Shown: positions 28,912-38,665, counted from the first letter of the stretch. The stretch is 64,000 bases of DNA from Allocoleopsis franciscana PCC 7113 (GCF_000317515.1 NC_019738.1:5110001-5174000), one strand, 5' to 3'. Numbers and translations are program-made. Notes: generated by a model not told the origin, from the letters alone.

Positions 28912-29322
28912 TTAAGGAACAACCAAAACCGGGCAAGGAGATAAATTAATCACTCGGTTTGTGACACTCTCCGCAGCACCTTCGTCAGTTAGACCCAACC
29001 CTCGACAACCCATAACAATTAAATCTGCCCCAATTTCGTCAGCGACATCGCAGATCGTGAAAGCGGGCATTCCTGAACGACTCATGGTGTCGGCTGTGAT
29101 TCCTTGCTGGGCAAAGAGAGCCTGAGCACCTTTGAGCAGTTCTGCAATTGCATCAGGGGACATCATCGCCTCTGGATTGGGCGCTTCTTCCGAGTCGGAT
29201 TCTTCAAGTACCGACAGCAGCACTAATCGACTGCTATAGGTTTTCACCACATGGGAAACAACTTCAGCCGCTTCGCGGGCTTCTCGGCTTTGGTCAACGG
29301 GAAATAAAACAGTTTTGAACAT
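28912..29322 (-). CDS. Universal stress protein, UspA family
   Basis: A 136-residue cytoplasmic protein: FKTVLFPVDQSREAREAA at the N-terminus and the ATP-binding loop IVMGCRGLGL followed by VTNRVINLSPCPVLVV. The glycine-rich GxxGx9G-S/T motif is only partly conserved (GCRGLGLTDEGAAESV), so nucleotide binding is uncertain. I chose the ATG at 29322 (MFKTVLF), which matches the family start; a start at 29349 adds nine unrelated residues. Confidence 0.88.
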   Translation of the reverse strand: MFKTVLFPVDQSREAREAAEVVSHVVKTYSSRLVLLSVLEESDSEEAPNPEAMMSPDAIAELLKGAQALFAQQGITADTMSRSGMPAFTICDVADEIGADLIVMGCRGLGLTDEGAAESVTNRVINLSPCPVLVVP

Positions 29323-29684
29323 TACAACGCATCTCCGGGACGCGAACACTGTTCACACTACCACAGGTCGTTAAGGTTGCGAGGTACTACCTAGTGCATA
29401 GAATCTTGCGGTCTAGGGAATAAAACAACTCGCCTTACCCCAATCTTATCACCGAGCTGACCGTGACTCGCATTTGCCTTGGATTAATCGCGCACTCAAA
29501 ACTCCTTAGGTTTTCGTCCTTAATTTTTGTAAAATTGAGAACGGTTTGAGAATAAGCACGTTTTAGCTTGAGATTCAGGTAGTGTCTATCTGAATCCACA
29601 AGGCAGCCCTCAACAGCTCATTCCTAAGACACTGAATAAGAAAGAGCACAGAACATCAGGTAGAGGCAATTTAGGAGATTTACT
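29323..29684. other. Divergent intergenic region, usp / pgk
   Basis: Contains the pgk promoter region. The only distinct structure is a hairpin at 29572-29596 (listed). No small gene was found. Confidence 0.5.
29572..29596 (+). promoter_or_regulatory. Hairpin or operator upstream of pgk
   Basis: GATTCAGGTAG (29572-29582) and CTATCTGAATC (29586-29596) form an 11-bp stem with one G-U pair and a 3-base loop, 89-113 bases upstream of the pgk start. As DNA it is a near-perfect palindrome suited to a dimeric regulator; as RNA it would be a stable leader hairpin. Confidence 0.6.
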
Positions 29685-30890
29685 GTGTCTAAAAAATCCG
29701 TAGCAGTTTTAAGCGAGTCAGATTTAGCCGGAAAACGGGTATTGGTGCGAGCCGATCTGAACGTGCCCCTCGATGAAGGTGGCACCATCACGGATGATAC
29801 TCGTATCCGTGCGGCGTTACCGACGATTCAAGATTTAATCAAAAAGAATGCCAAGGTGATTCTGTGCAGCCACTTAGGGCGTCCCAAAGGACAGGTGAAA
29901 GACAGTTTACGGCTGACGCCTGTTGCTAACCGTCTCTCTGAACTACTGGGTCAGACTGTAGTCAAATGTGACGACTGCATCGGGGATGCGGTTGCCGCTC
30001 AGATTGCTGGCATGGAAAATGGTCAGGTGGCGTTACTGGAAAATCTCCGCTTTCATGTGGGAGAAGAGAAGAATGACCCAGAATTTACCAAACAGTTAGC
30101 CTCGTTGGCTGATGTCTATGTCAATGATGCCTTTGGCACAGCCCACCGTGCTCATGCTTCTACGGAGGGTGTAACTCATTACCTGAAGCCTTCTGTAGCG
30201 GGATATTTGATTGAGAAAGAACTCCAGTATTTGCAAAGCGCGATCGAAAATCCCCAAAAGCCCTTAGCCGCCATTATCGGCGGTTCTAAGGTGTCGAGTA
30301 AGATTGGCGTGATTGAAACCCTGCTGGATAAGGTAGATAAGCTGCTGATTGGTGGCGGTATGATTTTTACCTTCTACAAAGCTCGTGGCTTGAGTGTGGG
30401 TAAGTCACTGGTGGAAGAGGACAAGCTAGAATTGGCAAAATCCTTGGAAGCCAAGGCCAAAGAACGCGGCGTTGCTCTTCTATTGCCCACTGATGTTGTC
30501 GTTGCCGATAATTTTGCGCCGGATGCGAATTCCCAAACCGTCAGCATTGACTCAATCCCCGATGGATGGATGGGATTGGATATTGGTCCTGACTCGGTGA
30601 AAGTGTTCCAGGATGCGTTGTCGGATTGTAAGACAGTGATCTGGAATGGCCCAATGGGTGTGTTTGAGTTTGATAAATTTGCTGTAGGAACGGAAGCGAT
30701 CGCCCATACGATGGCTGACCTCACCAAACAAGGTGCAACCACAATCATTGGCGGTGGCGACTCAGTAGCAGCTGTAGAAAAAGTCGGCGTGGCTGAGCAA
30801 ATGAGCCACATTTCCACAGGCGGCGGCGCTAGCTTAGAGTTGCTCGAAGGTAAGGAACTGCCAGGAATTACTGCACTGGACGACGCTTAA
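29685..30890 (+). CDS. pgk: Phosphoglycerate kinase
   Basis: A 401-residue enzyme that interconverts 1,3-bisphosphoglycerate + ADP and 3-phosphoglycerate + ATP, serving glycolysis and the Calvin cycle. Signatures: [15 protein letters not shown], the substrate-binding [23 protein letters not shown], hinge [14 protein letters not shown], and nucleotide-binding [12 protein letters not shown] with [14 protein letters not shown]. Length is typical. The start is GTG at 29685, preceded by AGGAG nine bases upstream. It is followed by a palindrome that probably terminates it. Confidence 0.97.
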   Translation: MSKKSVAVLSESDLAGKRVLVRADLNVPLDEGGTITDDTRIRAALPTIQDLIKKNAKVILCSHLGRPKGQVKDSLRLTPVANRLSELLGQTVVKCDDCIGDAVAAQIAGMENGQVALLENLRFHVGEEKNDPEFTKQLASLADVYVNDAFGTAHRAHASTEGVTHYLKPSVAGYLIEKELQYLQSAIENPQKPLAAIIGGSKVSSKIGVIETLLDKVDKLLIGGGMIFTFYKARGLSVGKSLVEEDKLELAKSLEAKAKERGVALLLPTDVVVADNFAPDANSQTVSIDSIPDGWMGLDIGPDSVKVFQDALSDCKTVIWNGPMGVFEFDKFAVGTEAIAHTMADLTKQGATTIIGGGDSVAAVEKVGVAEQMSHISTGGGASLELLEGKELPGITALDDA

Positions 30891-30897
30891 GTCAAAA

Positions 30898-30918
30898 GGG
30901 CACGGCAATGCCGTGCCC
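30898..30918 (+). repeat. Perfect palindrome after pgk (repeat and probable terminator)
   Basis: GGGCACGGC (30898-30906), AAT loop, GCCGTGCCC (30910-30918), seven bases after the pgk stop. This matches a widely dispersed cyanobacterial palindrome as I recall it. No T-run, so termination is inferred from stem strength. Confidence 0.75.
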
Positions 30919-30964
30919 CTAACGTTTCCTAAGAAGAGTGCCTTTAGAGTTTTGACCTCAACGT

Positions 30965-31795
30965 TTACTTTTGCAACATTCCCACCAGCTTCTTCAGCGG
31001 TTCCCGGAACTTGGACTTGCGAATGAAGGACTTAATGACGGGAATTGAATACTTGATCTGGTTCTTCGGACTCCACCAGCCTCGATCAAAGCGGGTAAAC
31101 GTTGGTGCTGGTTCTCCGTTTCTAGCGGCGATAAAGTAAGGCGGTTCGATAAACGGATCGTAGTAGTCGAGTGACATATACTCAATTACATAAGCCCAAC
31201 GACTAGCGTTTGAGATATTCGGAAGTGTGCGGTGTAGGGTCATCGAAGAGAACAAAACCACATCCCCTGGCTTTGCCTCAATAAAGACAGGTTCTGAAAT
31301 CTTGGTATCACAAACGAGATGGGCATCAATCATTTCATGAGGTAGGACTCCGTGTTTATGGCTACCGGGTTGTATCCATAACCCGCCATTCTCCTGCGTC
31401 ATGTCTGTGATGGCGACCCAAAACTGGTAGTAAACCTCTTTCGTGGAGCTATATCCATTGTCTTGGTGCCAGGGAAATTCCTCGCCTCCTGCTCTTTTCT
31501 CAACAGCTTGATCCCACCTCACCCAGATGTTAGAGCCAATGAATTCTTTGATGAAATCGACAATCTTTTTTTGAGAAATGAAGGCTTGCAGATAGGGACT
31601 ATCATAAAAGGTATTACTATGAAACTTCATATTAGTTTTACTCAAAGTCCCATCTCCATCATCTGGAGTTTGCCGCAGCACTTCGTAGAGTTCTGCGACC
31701 TCTTCTTTCGAGAAGAAGTTACGGCAAATCGTGTATCCCTGAGTCTCAAACTCTGCTTTTCTGTCAACCCTGGTTATGCTATCAACGCTGTTCAT
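30965..31795 (-). CDS. Phytanoyl-CoA dioxygenase (PhyH) family protein
   Basis: A 276-residue Fe(II)/2-oxoglutarate oxygenase. The double-stranded beta-helix carries the metal ligands in FPWHQDNGYSS (HxD) and the distal His in TLHRTLPNIS, followed by an arginine (RWAYVIEY) suited to hold 2-oxoglutarate. GGLWIQPGSHKHG is the conserved strand between them. Family members hydroxylate lipids or small metabolites; the substrate is unknown. It converges with pgk and seems monocistronic. Confidence 0.88.
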   Translation of the reverse strand: MNSVDSITRVDRKAEFETQGYTICRNFFSKEEVAELYEVLRQTPDDGDGTLSKTNMKFHSNTFYDSPYLQAFISQKKIVDFIKEFIGSNIWVRWDQAVEKRAGGEEFPWHQDNGYSSTKEVYYQFWVAITDMTQENGGLWIQPGSHKHGVLPHEMIDAHLVCDTKISEPVFIEAKPGDVVLFSSMTLHRTLPNISNASRWAYVIEYMSLDYYDPFIEPPYFIAARNGEPAPTFTRFDRGWWSPKNQIKYSIPVIKSFIRKSKFREPLKKLVGMLQK

Positions 31796-32307
31796 GACTT
31801 AGTCTTCTGGCTCGCTACTCAACAAGTTGATCAAGGTACAGCACTCAAAAAGTCTGGTCTTTACGTTTCCCCTATGCCGTCTTGACCGATCATTCTGGAC
31901 TTCAGGGAGTACAATATCAGATTTGCAGAGAAAAAAAGTGGGCGGTTATCAAACTAAACACAAACTTCAATAAAATCAACATGATATTCATAAAGCAACT
32001 AAGGGTTATCAGCTCTGGGATGTAGCGTATTTTATTGCCAACAACCTAACGTTATAGCTTCAAAATGTGTACTTAATTTGAGTTTCACCAAACTCGAATT
32101 ATTAATTTAATGAGATTGCGCCTCGAAGGTGACTTTTCCAATTAATTCTGTTCGTGAAAACTGAGTATTTTTACTTATTACAAGAGCTGAATATCCCCTA
32201 GGCTAGAGGTACAATAATCACGATAATCTTGTACCCCTAGCGTTTCCAGACGCGATCGCAACTAAATCCCTCCAGGGAATTTAGAGCCTGGACATGAGAC
32301 AACTCAT
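31796..32307. other. Intergenic region with hairpin
   Basis: About 500 AT-rich bases without a convincing gene. It holds the promoter of the leftward dioxygenase gene, and near the right end the hairpin listed at 32203-32240. One HIP1 site lies near 32253. Confidence 0.5.
32203..32240 (-). terminator. Hairpin downstream of the glycine-zipper protein gene
   Basis: CTAGAGGTACAA (32203-32214) pairs with TTGTACCCCTAG (32229-32240), 12-bp arms with one wobble. It is 70 bases past the stop codon of the leftward gene at 32308. No T-run, so it could also be a dispersed palindrome. Confidence 0.5.
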
Positions 32308-32997
32308 TTACAGAACTAAATCCGACTGTAAAGTCAGGCTTAAATCTTCTTCTGGGTTAACCACAATCACTTCAGCTTGTCGGTTTCCTCCTAGGAGTAA
32401 TCCGGCGATCGCACCGAGTCCCGCACCGCCTAAAACTTCTGGCACGTTGATGCTACCAAATATTTCTGCCAGTACGGCTGAAGCAGCGGCACCAATGGCT
32501 GCTCCCTTGAGAATTTGACCGACATCAGTTCCTTTCTTAATGATTTCCCTCTCCGTAATCACCTGAGAAGTCGCACCTATAGGTAATCGTCGATTACTAT
32601 TGTTAAGTGTTAGGGCTTTGGCAACAAACTGGGTTCCAGTGCTCACCGGTCGCAACTCTCCCTCGATTTTACTGCCCTCAGGGATAAGGATTGTTCCTGT
32701 ATCCGTGCGAATGTCGGTGGCGACCAGCAGCGTCACTGGCGCTGTTTCATCAGGAGTTACAACGATTTTCTCAGCCTTCTCAAGCTCCACAGGAATTACA
32801 GTCCCAGCGGGAATTGTAACTCGCTCTGAGGGAAAAGTTTGTCCGACAATGTAGGGTTCTACAACAGCCGTTGCAGGAGCCGCAATCAGAGCTGGAATAG
32901 CCGCCAACGAAGTCATGCCAAATGCCATGATTAAGGCCGTTTTAGACTGCCAGCCAGAAGAGATAAACATGGAAACTACACCCCAAAGTATAAGCAT
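32308..32997 (-). CDS. Exported protein with glycine-zipper, unknown function
   Basis: A 229-residue protein with a signal peptide (ALIMAFGMTSLAAIPALIAAPATA), a beta-rich middle (VTIPAGTVIPVELEKAEKIVV, then TGTILIPEGSKIEGELRPV) and a glycine-zipper membrane-like segment (VLGGAGLGAIAGLLLGG). The phrase pattern 'PAGT-IPV ... GTILIPEGSKIEGEL' recalls the VirB10/TrbI-type beta-barrel fold, but no other secretion genes are present. Probably envelope-located. The start could be the ATG at 32997 or at 32970 (MFISSGW). Confidence 0.7.
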   Translation of the reverse strand: MLILWGVVSMFISSGWQSKTALIMAFGMTSLAAIPALIAAPATAVVEPYIVGQTFPSERVTIPAGTVIPVELEKAEKIVVTPDETAPVTLLVATDIRTDTGTILIPEGSKIEGELRPVSTGTQFVAKALTLNNSNRRLPIGATSQVITEREIIKKGTDVGQILKGAAIGAAASAVLAEIFGSINVPEVLGGAGLGAIAGLLLGGNRQAEVIVVNPEEDLSLTLQSDLVL

Positions 32998-33101
32998 TTG
33001 TCAGGCATAGACTCCTAATGGTTCGGAATGTTCCCACCCCCGTTTGTGCTAATCACACTTTTGCTTTTGTCAGAAGCCTTGACTAACGAACAGAGGCGAG
33101 T

Positions 33102-34229
33102 CTACATCACCGAAAGTACATATTCTCCCTCATTCACTCCATAATTAGTAGAAACATCAAAAATCAAACCTTCTGCCTCAGCACAAACATCTATCAAGAG
33201 AGGTAATTCTCCTTTTTTGTTAAAACAAATTAATTGATACAACAATTGCCCCGCTTTAATTGAACTCCCTAAAGAAACTCTGGTTTGAATCATGCCTCCA
33301 GTCGGAGCATAGTACTTTTTAATTTGATTTTTTTTCGTCAGCTTGATGGGATGAGAGTCTCTACCTGCCACGGGTAAATTTGGTAGTTCTAAAACCCCTT
33401 TTTGGGCTAGATAATTTTTGATACCAAGAACACCCTTTTTCACAGATTCCGGATTCATTTGCATTCCAGAACCCAATTCCAATGTCCATGACTCAATATC
33501 AAATTTAATTTTATTGCCTAACGCTGCTAAGTTTTTTTCCAACGCCAGCCAAGGTTTCATAAATGCCTCATCAAAAGCATCTCCATCATACTCATTCATT
33601 AAAATGCCATAATCTAGGAGAAAAGCGTTAGCACTTTCTTCGCGACTGTCGAAGCAATATAGATAATCAATGGCTTGGTTACTGGAACTATGGATATCAA
33701 TTAGATAGTTAGCATCTAAACATAAAGACTGCAACTGATATCGGTAACGTTCACTGAAAGGCAAGCCACTTGGAGCTTGGATTTTTTCCAATTGTTTCTT
33801 GAAACCTAACTGGATTTTTTCTAGGTAATTTTTTCGGATAACATCCGGCTCAAAATCAACTTGAGATTTGGCAAAAGCTTCTAAATCCTCACACTCTTTT
33901 TCATAGTCCCAAAAAATCCGGTTCCAGTCTTTACCATCGTGGACATTAAAACGTCCCGTCGAAAAGACATGAGTGCGCTGATTGGTACTTAATGGATTAC
34001 AGACAGGGACAAGCCAAATTTCTCCGGCAATCTGACTATCATCCAATGTCATCAAGAACTCAATTAACTGATGAATGACAGCATTCCCGACAATTTCAGC
34101 GCCGTGTAAATTGGATTGTAAATATGCCTTTTTCCCAGGTTTAGCACCAATGAACTTATAAACTTGGATATAAAGGCGATCGCCTGAAGCCAATTGCTGA
34201 ATCGGAATTGTAGAGATACTTGGAATCAT
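33102..34229 (-). CDS. Succinylglutamate desuccinylase/aspartoacylase family (M14-type) protein
   Basis: A 375-residue zinc-dependent deacylase. Ligands are in QSNLHGAEIVGNAV (HxxE) and YLIDIHSSS (His), with the substrate arginine region VPVCNPLSTNQRTH. A C-terminal barrel-sandwich domain begins at about residue 290 (PTGGMIQTRVSLGSSIKAGQLLYQL). Members remove acyl groups from amino acids or cleave related amides; the substrate is unknown. Codon use is somewhat more AT-rich than neighbours. Confidence 0.85.
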   Translation of the reverse strand: MIPSISTIPIQQLASGDRLYIQVYKFIGAKPGKKAYLQSNLHGAEIVGNAVIHQLIEFLMTLDDSQIAGEIWLVPVCNPLSTNQRTHVFSTGRFNVHDGKDWNRIFWDYEKECEDLEAFAKSQVDFEPDVIRKNYLEKIQLGFKKQLEKIQAPSGLPFSERYRYQLQSLCLDANYLIDIHSSSNQAIDYLYCFDSREESANAFLLDYGILMNEYDGDAFDEAFMKPWLALEKNLAALGNKIKFDIESWTLELGSGMQMNPESVKKGVLGIKNYLAQKGVLELPNLPVAGRDSHPIKLTKKNQIKKYYAPTGGMIQTRVSLGSSIKAGQLLYQLICFNKKGELPLLIDVCAEAEGLIFDVSTNYGVNEGEYVLSVM

Positions 34230-34318
34230 GAACCAAATAAGCCGTATTGAACTAAAATTTACTGACAGGAAAAATGATAAAGGATTCGCTACTTCCCCAC
34301 TCTAATCTCTCTAATGAT

Positions 34319-34957
34319 TTAAGTTCCCGGTAATGAACGCAAATGTTGCTCCAGATGAATTCGCTCAGCCAAGGCGTGAAGTAAGGGGCCATGAGTACCA
34401 AATTCAACAATGCTAACTGATCCGACTGGACATCCTAAACGAAAGCGGAAACGTCCGACATCAATTCCTAACAGACTACACAGCATAATGCGGATGGTTG
34501 CTTTGTGGGAAACAATTAAAACATTACCCGTTGGGAATCGATGTTTAATTTCCTCAATTACTTGTAACGCACGATGGGCAATTGCCACTGCTAATTCCCC
34601 ACCCGTGGGTGGATACCACGCCGGATCGGCTGTCCAAAGAATGTAGTCATCGTGAAATTCGTGACTCACTGCTTCTGGTGTCTTACCTTCCCATTCACCA
34701 TAGTTAATCTCTTTCAACCCCTCCCGCAATTCGGGTTTTAAACTAATCGCCTCACACAGGGGTTTAGCTGTTGCTTGGGTTCGTCCCATGGGACTACAAA
34801 AAATGGCTTCCCAAGGGGTAGAACGATAGGCATTGGCAAAAGCTTCTGCCATCTTCACTCCTTCTGGTGTAAGTTCGGGATCGCTAGAACCACAGAAGGC
34901 ATTCAATCGGCTACAATCCGTTTGCCCATGACGCAACAAATAAAGCTTTAGGCTCAT
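34319..34957 (-). CDS. Histidine phosphatase family protein (phosphoglycerate mutase-like)
   Basis: A 212-residue enzyme. The phosphoacceptor motif LLRHGQTDCS is at residues 8-17, with R and E of the core in FCSPMGRTQATA and LKEINYGEWEGKT and the second His in VLIVSHKATIRIML. All catalytic residues are present. Possible substrates include phosphosugars, phosphoserine or cobalamin precursors; sequence alone does not decide. It lies 89 bases downstream of the M14-type gene start region, same strand, so co-transcription into that gene is possible. Confidence 0.88.
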   Translation of the reverse strand: MSLKLYLLRHGQTDCSRLNAFCGSSDPELTPEGVKMAEAFANAYRSTPWEAIFCSPMGRTQATAKPLCEAISLKPELREGLKEINYGEWEGKTPEAVSHEFHDDYILWTADPAWYPPTGGELAVAIAHRALQVIEEIKHRFPTGNVLIVSHKATIRIMLCSLLGIDVGRFRFRLGCPVGSVSIVEFGTHGPLLHALAERIHLEQHLRSLPGT

Positions 34958-35123
34958 GGTAATCTGTCTCCAACATCTTATTTAAGGTTACAACGATATG
35001 GATAAATAGGATGTAATTTATCTAACTAAAGAAGATAGAATGAAGAGTATTATTCAAAATTCTATCCTGAGGTGTTAAGTCGCTAAACTTGCATCTTTCA
35101 GGTCTCCTAAGCTGCTAAACAAA

Positions 35124-36647
35124 ATGAGACTTCAAATCTTATTGACTACTGTTGTATTAATTAGTGCGCTGTGTTCAGCTTGTTCCGGAAGTAAAAATTG
35201 TCTTAATAGCACATTTGCTAACATTGCCGTTTCCTATTCAATGGCTGGACAAAATGACCAAGCGTTACAAGCTGCCCAGAGAATCACTCTGTTAACTCGT
35301 AAAGCTGACGTCTTAAGTCTGATAGCTCTCCAGGCGGCGAAAGCAGGGCAGGAAAAACAGTCTGCAAATCTGTTTAATCAAGCCCTTCAAGCTGCGAATA
35401 AAATTGAACCCTCCCCTGATAAGGTGATGGCGTTAGAAGCAATCGCGTCTAGATATGGAAGAATTGGGCAAAAAGACAAAGCGGCTGAGGTTTTAGCTCA
35501 AGCTTTACAGGATACTAAGGCCATTTGGGGTACCTCATTCGTTAAAGATACAGTATTAGAGAAAATTGCCGTTAATTATGCACAATTAGGTGATTATACT
35601 CAAGGGATTCAGGTTACTAATAAAATTGTTGAGGATATCCCTAAAAGCCGAGCATTAGCTCGAATCGTTGCTTACTATGTAGCCGCAGGAGAATACGATC
35701 AAGCACGACAGATAGCTAACACGATAGAAGTTCAAACTTCTCAAGCGAATGCGCTAATAGAAATTGCTGAAAAAACCGGAGAATACCAACAAGCACTCAC
35801 CGTTGCAAAAGAAATTGATGAGGAAGAGAGGGCATTATGGAAAAGTATTATCTTAGGTAAAATTACGCTACTATATTCAAAAGCTGGGCAAAATAAACAA
35901 GCGGATGAAACCTTATCGCAGGCAATTAAAGCTGCCCAAAATATCGAAGGGACTGATGCTCAACTTAATCAATTAACTCGAATCGGTTTCTTATATATAG
36001 AAATGGAAAAACAAGAGCAAGCGATTAAATTAGCATCCCAAACACTGCAAGTAGTTAATCAAATTCAGGATATTTATAAAAAAGCGGTATTGTTAGCTAA
36101 TATTGCTGTTGTGTATGGGAAAGCCGGAAAGAAAGAATTGGCGGATTCGGTGTTTGCTCAAGCAATTAAGGTGGCTCGAACCCTCAACAATGAAGACAAA
36201 AAAACTCAAACTTTAGCTGAAATTTCGATTAATTATGCAAAAGTTAATCCTTACAATCAAGTGCTTCAGCTAACCCAAACTATCGGTAATGCCAAGACTC
36301 AGGCTTACGCACTGAGTAAAATAGCTAGGGATTACGAAAAAGCCGGAGATAAAGAGCAAGGCGTTCAGGCTTTAGATCAAGCGTTTCAGATTGCTCAAAC
36401 GATAGAAACTACTCAAGGTAAATCCCAAAAGTTGGCGGAAATTGCAGTCCAATTGGGCAGACTTGCTCAGTATGATCGCGCGATCGCCATTGCCCAAACT
36501 CTCGATGCAACTGAGAAGGACTCTCCCAAAGCCTCAGCCTTAGCTCAGATCGCCAATTATTGTGCGAAAGCGGGACAACAGGAGAAAGCGATCGCACTTT
36601 TATCCCAAGCACTTCAAGCGGCTAACACAACCCAGTGTTCTGATTGA
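35124..36647 (+). CDS. TPR-repeat lipoprotein
   Basis: A 507-residue exported protein. The signal MRLQILLTTVVLISALCSAC ends in a lipobox with the acylated Cys20. The rest is a run of about a dozen TPR-like helical hairpins, recognisable by recurring 'IA-YAKAGQ-EQA--L--A' segments (e.g. IALQAAKAGQEKQSANLFNQAL, IANYCAKAGQQEKAIALLSQAL). It would be a scaffold on the periplasmic face of a membrane. The C-terminal end (NTTQCSD) has no extra domain. Partners are unknown. Confidence 0.85.
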   Translation: MRLQILLTTVVLISALCSACSGSKNCLNSTFANIAVSYSMAGQNDQALQAAQRITLLTRKADVLSLIALQAAKAGQEKQSANLFNQALQAANKIEPSPDKVMALEAIASRYGRIGQKDKAAEVLAQALQDTKAIWGTSFVKDTVLEKIAVNYAQLGDYTQGIQVTNKIVEDIPKSRALARIVAYYVAAGEYDQARQIANTIEVQTSQANALIEIAEKTGEYQQALTVAKEIDEEERALWKSIILGKITLLYSKAGQNKQADETLSQAIKAAQNIEGTDAQLNQLTRIGFLYIEMEKQEQAIKLASQTLQVVNQIQDIYKKAVLLANIAVVYGKAGKKELADSVFAQAIKVARTLNNEDKKTQTLAEISINYAKVNPYNQVLQLTQTIGNAKTQAYALSKIARDYEKAGDKEQGVQALDQAFQIAQTIETTQGKSQKLAEIAVQLGRLAQYDRAIAIAQTLDATEKDSPKASALAQIANYCAKAGQQEKAIALLSQALQAANTTQCSD

Positions 36648-36675
36648 AGTTATCTATCTTCGCATATCCTAATCA

Positions 36676-37719
36676 CTAATCGCTTACAGCTTGTTGCTCC
36701 AACCAAGCTACTAAATCAGCGACTTCAGAAAAATCCAACAGCGCTATTCCCAACGTTTCCAACTGTTCAGTGGATAACCTGCGAATCTGCTCAATCAGGG
36801 ATGAATCAATCTCGCCTAGTCGTTGAGTAAGCTGGCGTAAAATCAAAGTCGCCTCTCCTTCCCGCCTCTCCTGCTGTACGAACCAAGCCATTAAATCAGC
36901 CACGCTGGAAAAATCCAACAGTGCTACTCCCAACTCTTCCAAGCAATCGAGGGATAACTCTCGAATCCGCTCAATCAGCAATGAATCAACCTCACCCAGC
37001 CGTCGTGTTAGCTGGCGTGTAATCAAATCCGCCTCTCCTTCCTGTTTTCCTTCCCTCCTTCCTTCTTGTCTTCCTTGTTGTAATCCCTGTTGCAAGATGT
37101 CTTGATAAATAACAGACTCGCGCATAATTTCCTCCCGAAAAAACTGGCGAATTAAATCTTTTTCAAACCGCAATCCAGCAAGAATTTCAGCACAACCCGC
37201 AATATTCTGTCGCTGCTCCCTTTCAGAAATTCTATCGACTTGTTCGGCTACCTGTGCCAGCAAGGCTTGAGGGGAGTCGGTTTGGGTTAAAGTAGCGAGG
37301 GGTAATAGCCCTGGATTAGCGAGAAATGGTGCAGAGTCTTGCTCCCACAAACGGACAACTCGATATCGATGGGATGTAGTCCGGTCTTGATATTCCTCAG
37401 TAAAGACTATCTCATCGTTAGTGGCTTGCAAAAATATCACTACCTGCTCTACATCACGCCGATATTGCCGCTTTAATCTTACTGAGTAATCGAGCATCCG
37501 GAAGGGAATGGACGGATTAGATGTAGGTAGAGTTTGAAATTCTATGTGTAAGATTTGGTTAGCTGTTTGTAGGAAGGTAACTGCGTCAGCTCGAATGGGT
37601 TCTAGAGTCAGTTCAGTTTTGAGTACCCGGATGTCTTGTGACTGAACCGAAAGCAACCAACTCACAAACTCGGCTGGATATTGTTCCGCTAAATATTTAC
37701 AAGCGTTGTCGTAATTCAA
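36676..37719 (-). CDS. Rpn-like PD-(D/E)XK nuclease with duplicated DUF4351 tail
   Basis: A 347-residue protein of the recombination-promoting nuclease/putative transposase group. The N-terminus NYDNACKYLAEQYPAEFVSWL is characteristic, and RADAVTFL...LHIEFQT supplies the D...ExQ catalytic pattern. After a coil (QGLQQGRQEGRREGKQEGEAD) come two DUF4351 copies, LITRQLTRRLGEVDSLLIERI... and LILRQLTQRLGEIDSSLIEQI..., exactly 180 bp apart and clearly a tandem duplication. The only good start is TTG at 37719. Such genes are abundant in filamentous cyanobacteria. Confidence 0.85.
   Translation of the reverse strand: MNYDNACKYLAEQYPAEFVSWLLSVQSQDIRVLKTELTLEPIRADAVTFLQTANQILHIEFQTLPTSNPSIPFRMLDYSVRLKRQYRRDVEQVVIFLQATNDEIVFTEEYQDRTTSHRYRVVRLWEQDSAPFLANPGLLPLATLTQTDSPQALLAQVAEQVDRISEREQRQNIAGCAEILAGLRFEKDLIRQFFREEIMRESVIYQDILQQGLQQGRQEGRREGKQEGEADLITRQLTRRLGEVDSLLIERIRELSLDCLEELGVALLDFSSVADLMAWFVQQERREGEATLILRQLTQRLGEIDSSLIEQIRRLSTEQLETLGIALLDFSEVADLVAWLEQQAVSD
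36690..37044. repeat. 180-bp tandem duplication within the Rpn-like gene
   Basis: The block around 36713-36873 is repeated at about 36893-37044 with a period of exactly 180 bp (60 codons) and only scattered substitutions. It encodes the two DUF4351 units. Confidence 0.85.
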
Positions 37720-37948
37720 TCCTGGCGTTTCCTCTCACTCCTCCACAATCCGCACTTTACCTGAATCTTTCCCCTTCGCCAACTCATTATGGGGTATCTC
37801 TTAGAGTTGGTTGTCTGAACAGATGAGAAAGCGATCGTGTCCTCTCAAGATGCTCGAAACAAGCCATCGCCCTCTGTCGGTAACTAGTGCAACATGTAAA
37901 TTTAGCTAATCTGAAGGTAATTAAAACCCATGCTAGGGAGCCAGTGCG

Positions 37949-38665
37949 ATGTCAACTGAGGCGAGAACAGAACAAAAATCCATGATAATCGAGGATTGGT
38001 GGGAACCTCCGATGCCACCCACTGATTTAATTTTCGATGACGGGGAACCGATGGAGAGTAACCGCCACCGCATTGCGATGAATGTCCTGATTCGGTCAAT
38101 CAATCAGGCTTTTGCTAACCGTGATGACTTTTTTACGGGAGGCAATATGTTTATTTATTACAGCAGTACTCAGGCTCGTAACCGGGACTTCAAAGGGCCT
38201 GATTTTTTTGTAGTACTAGATGTGGATGGCACAAGGGAGCGTCAAGGCTGGGTAGTATGGGAAGAAAATGGTCGTTACCCCAATGTAATAGTAGAACTGA
38301 TGTCACCTTCTACAGCAGAGGCAGATATGGGAGTTAAGAAAAATATTTACGAGCAGATTTTCCGCACTCCGGATTACTATGTCTTCAATCCCTTTAACCC
38401 CGATTCTTTGCAGGGGTGGCATTTGGATGCAAATCAACAGTATCAGCCCCTTATACCTAATGAGCAAGGATGGCTGTGGTGTCAGCGATTAGGCTTATGG
38501 TTGGCAACTTGGGAGGGGACGATTGATCGAGAAACGGCGGTGTGGTTGCGGTTTTATGATCAGGCTGGCAATCTGGTTTTGTTACCTGAGGAAGCAGCAA
38601 ATGCGCGAGCGGAGCGTTTAGCGGCTCGATTAAGGGAATTGGGAGAAGACCCAGATAGTATATAA
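37949..38665 (+). CDS. Uma2 family (DUF820) restriction-like endonuclease
   Basis: A 238-residue PD-(D/E)XK-fold protein. Landmarks are the acidic FKGPDFFVVLDVDG and VVWEENGRYPNVIVELMSPSTAEADMGVKKNIYEQI, in which PD, E and the downstream K form the putative active site, followed by the family phrase TPDYYVFNPF. The C-terminus is a basic helix (ANARAERLAARLREL). Uma2 genes occur in tens of copies in cyanobacterial genomes; cellular role unknown. GGGAG eight bases before the ATG supports the start. Confidence 0.88.
   Translation: MSTEARTEQKSMIIEDWWEPPMPPTDLIFDDGEPMESNRHRIAMNVLIRSINQAFANRDDFFTGGNMFIYYSSTQARNRDFKGPDFFVVLDVDGTRERQGWVVWEENGRYPNVIVELMSPSTAEADMGVKKNIYEQIFRTPDYYVFNPFNPDSLQGWHLDANQQYQPLIPNEQGWLWCQRLGLWLATWEGTIDRETAVWLRFYDQAGNLVLLPEEAANARAERLAARLRELGEDPDSI

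Noticed and set aside
37742-37800. Minus-strand end of a frame reading NELAKGKDSGKVRIVEE
   Set aside because: Looks like a protein C-terminus but an upstream stop lies within about 20 codons; too short to assign.
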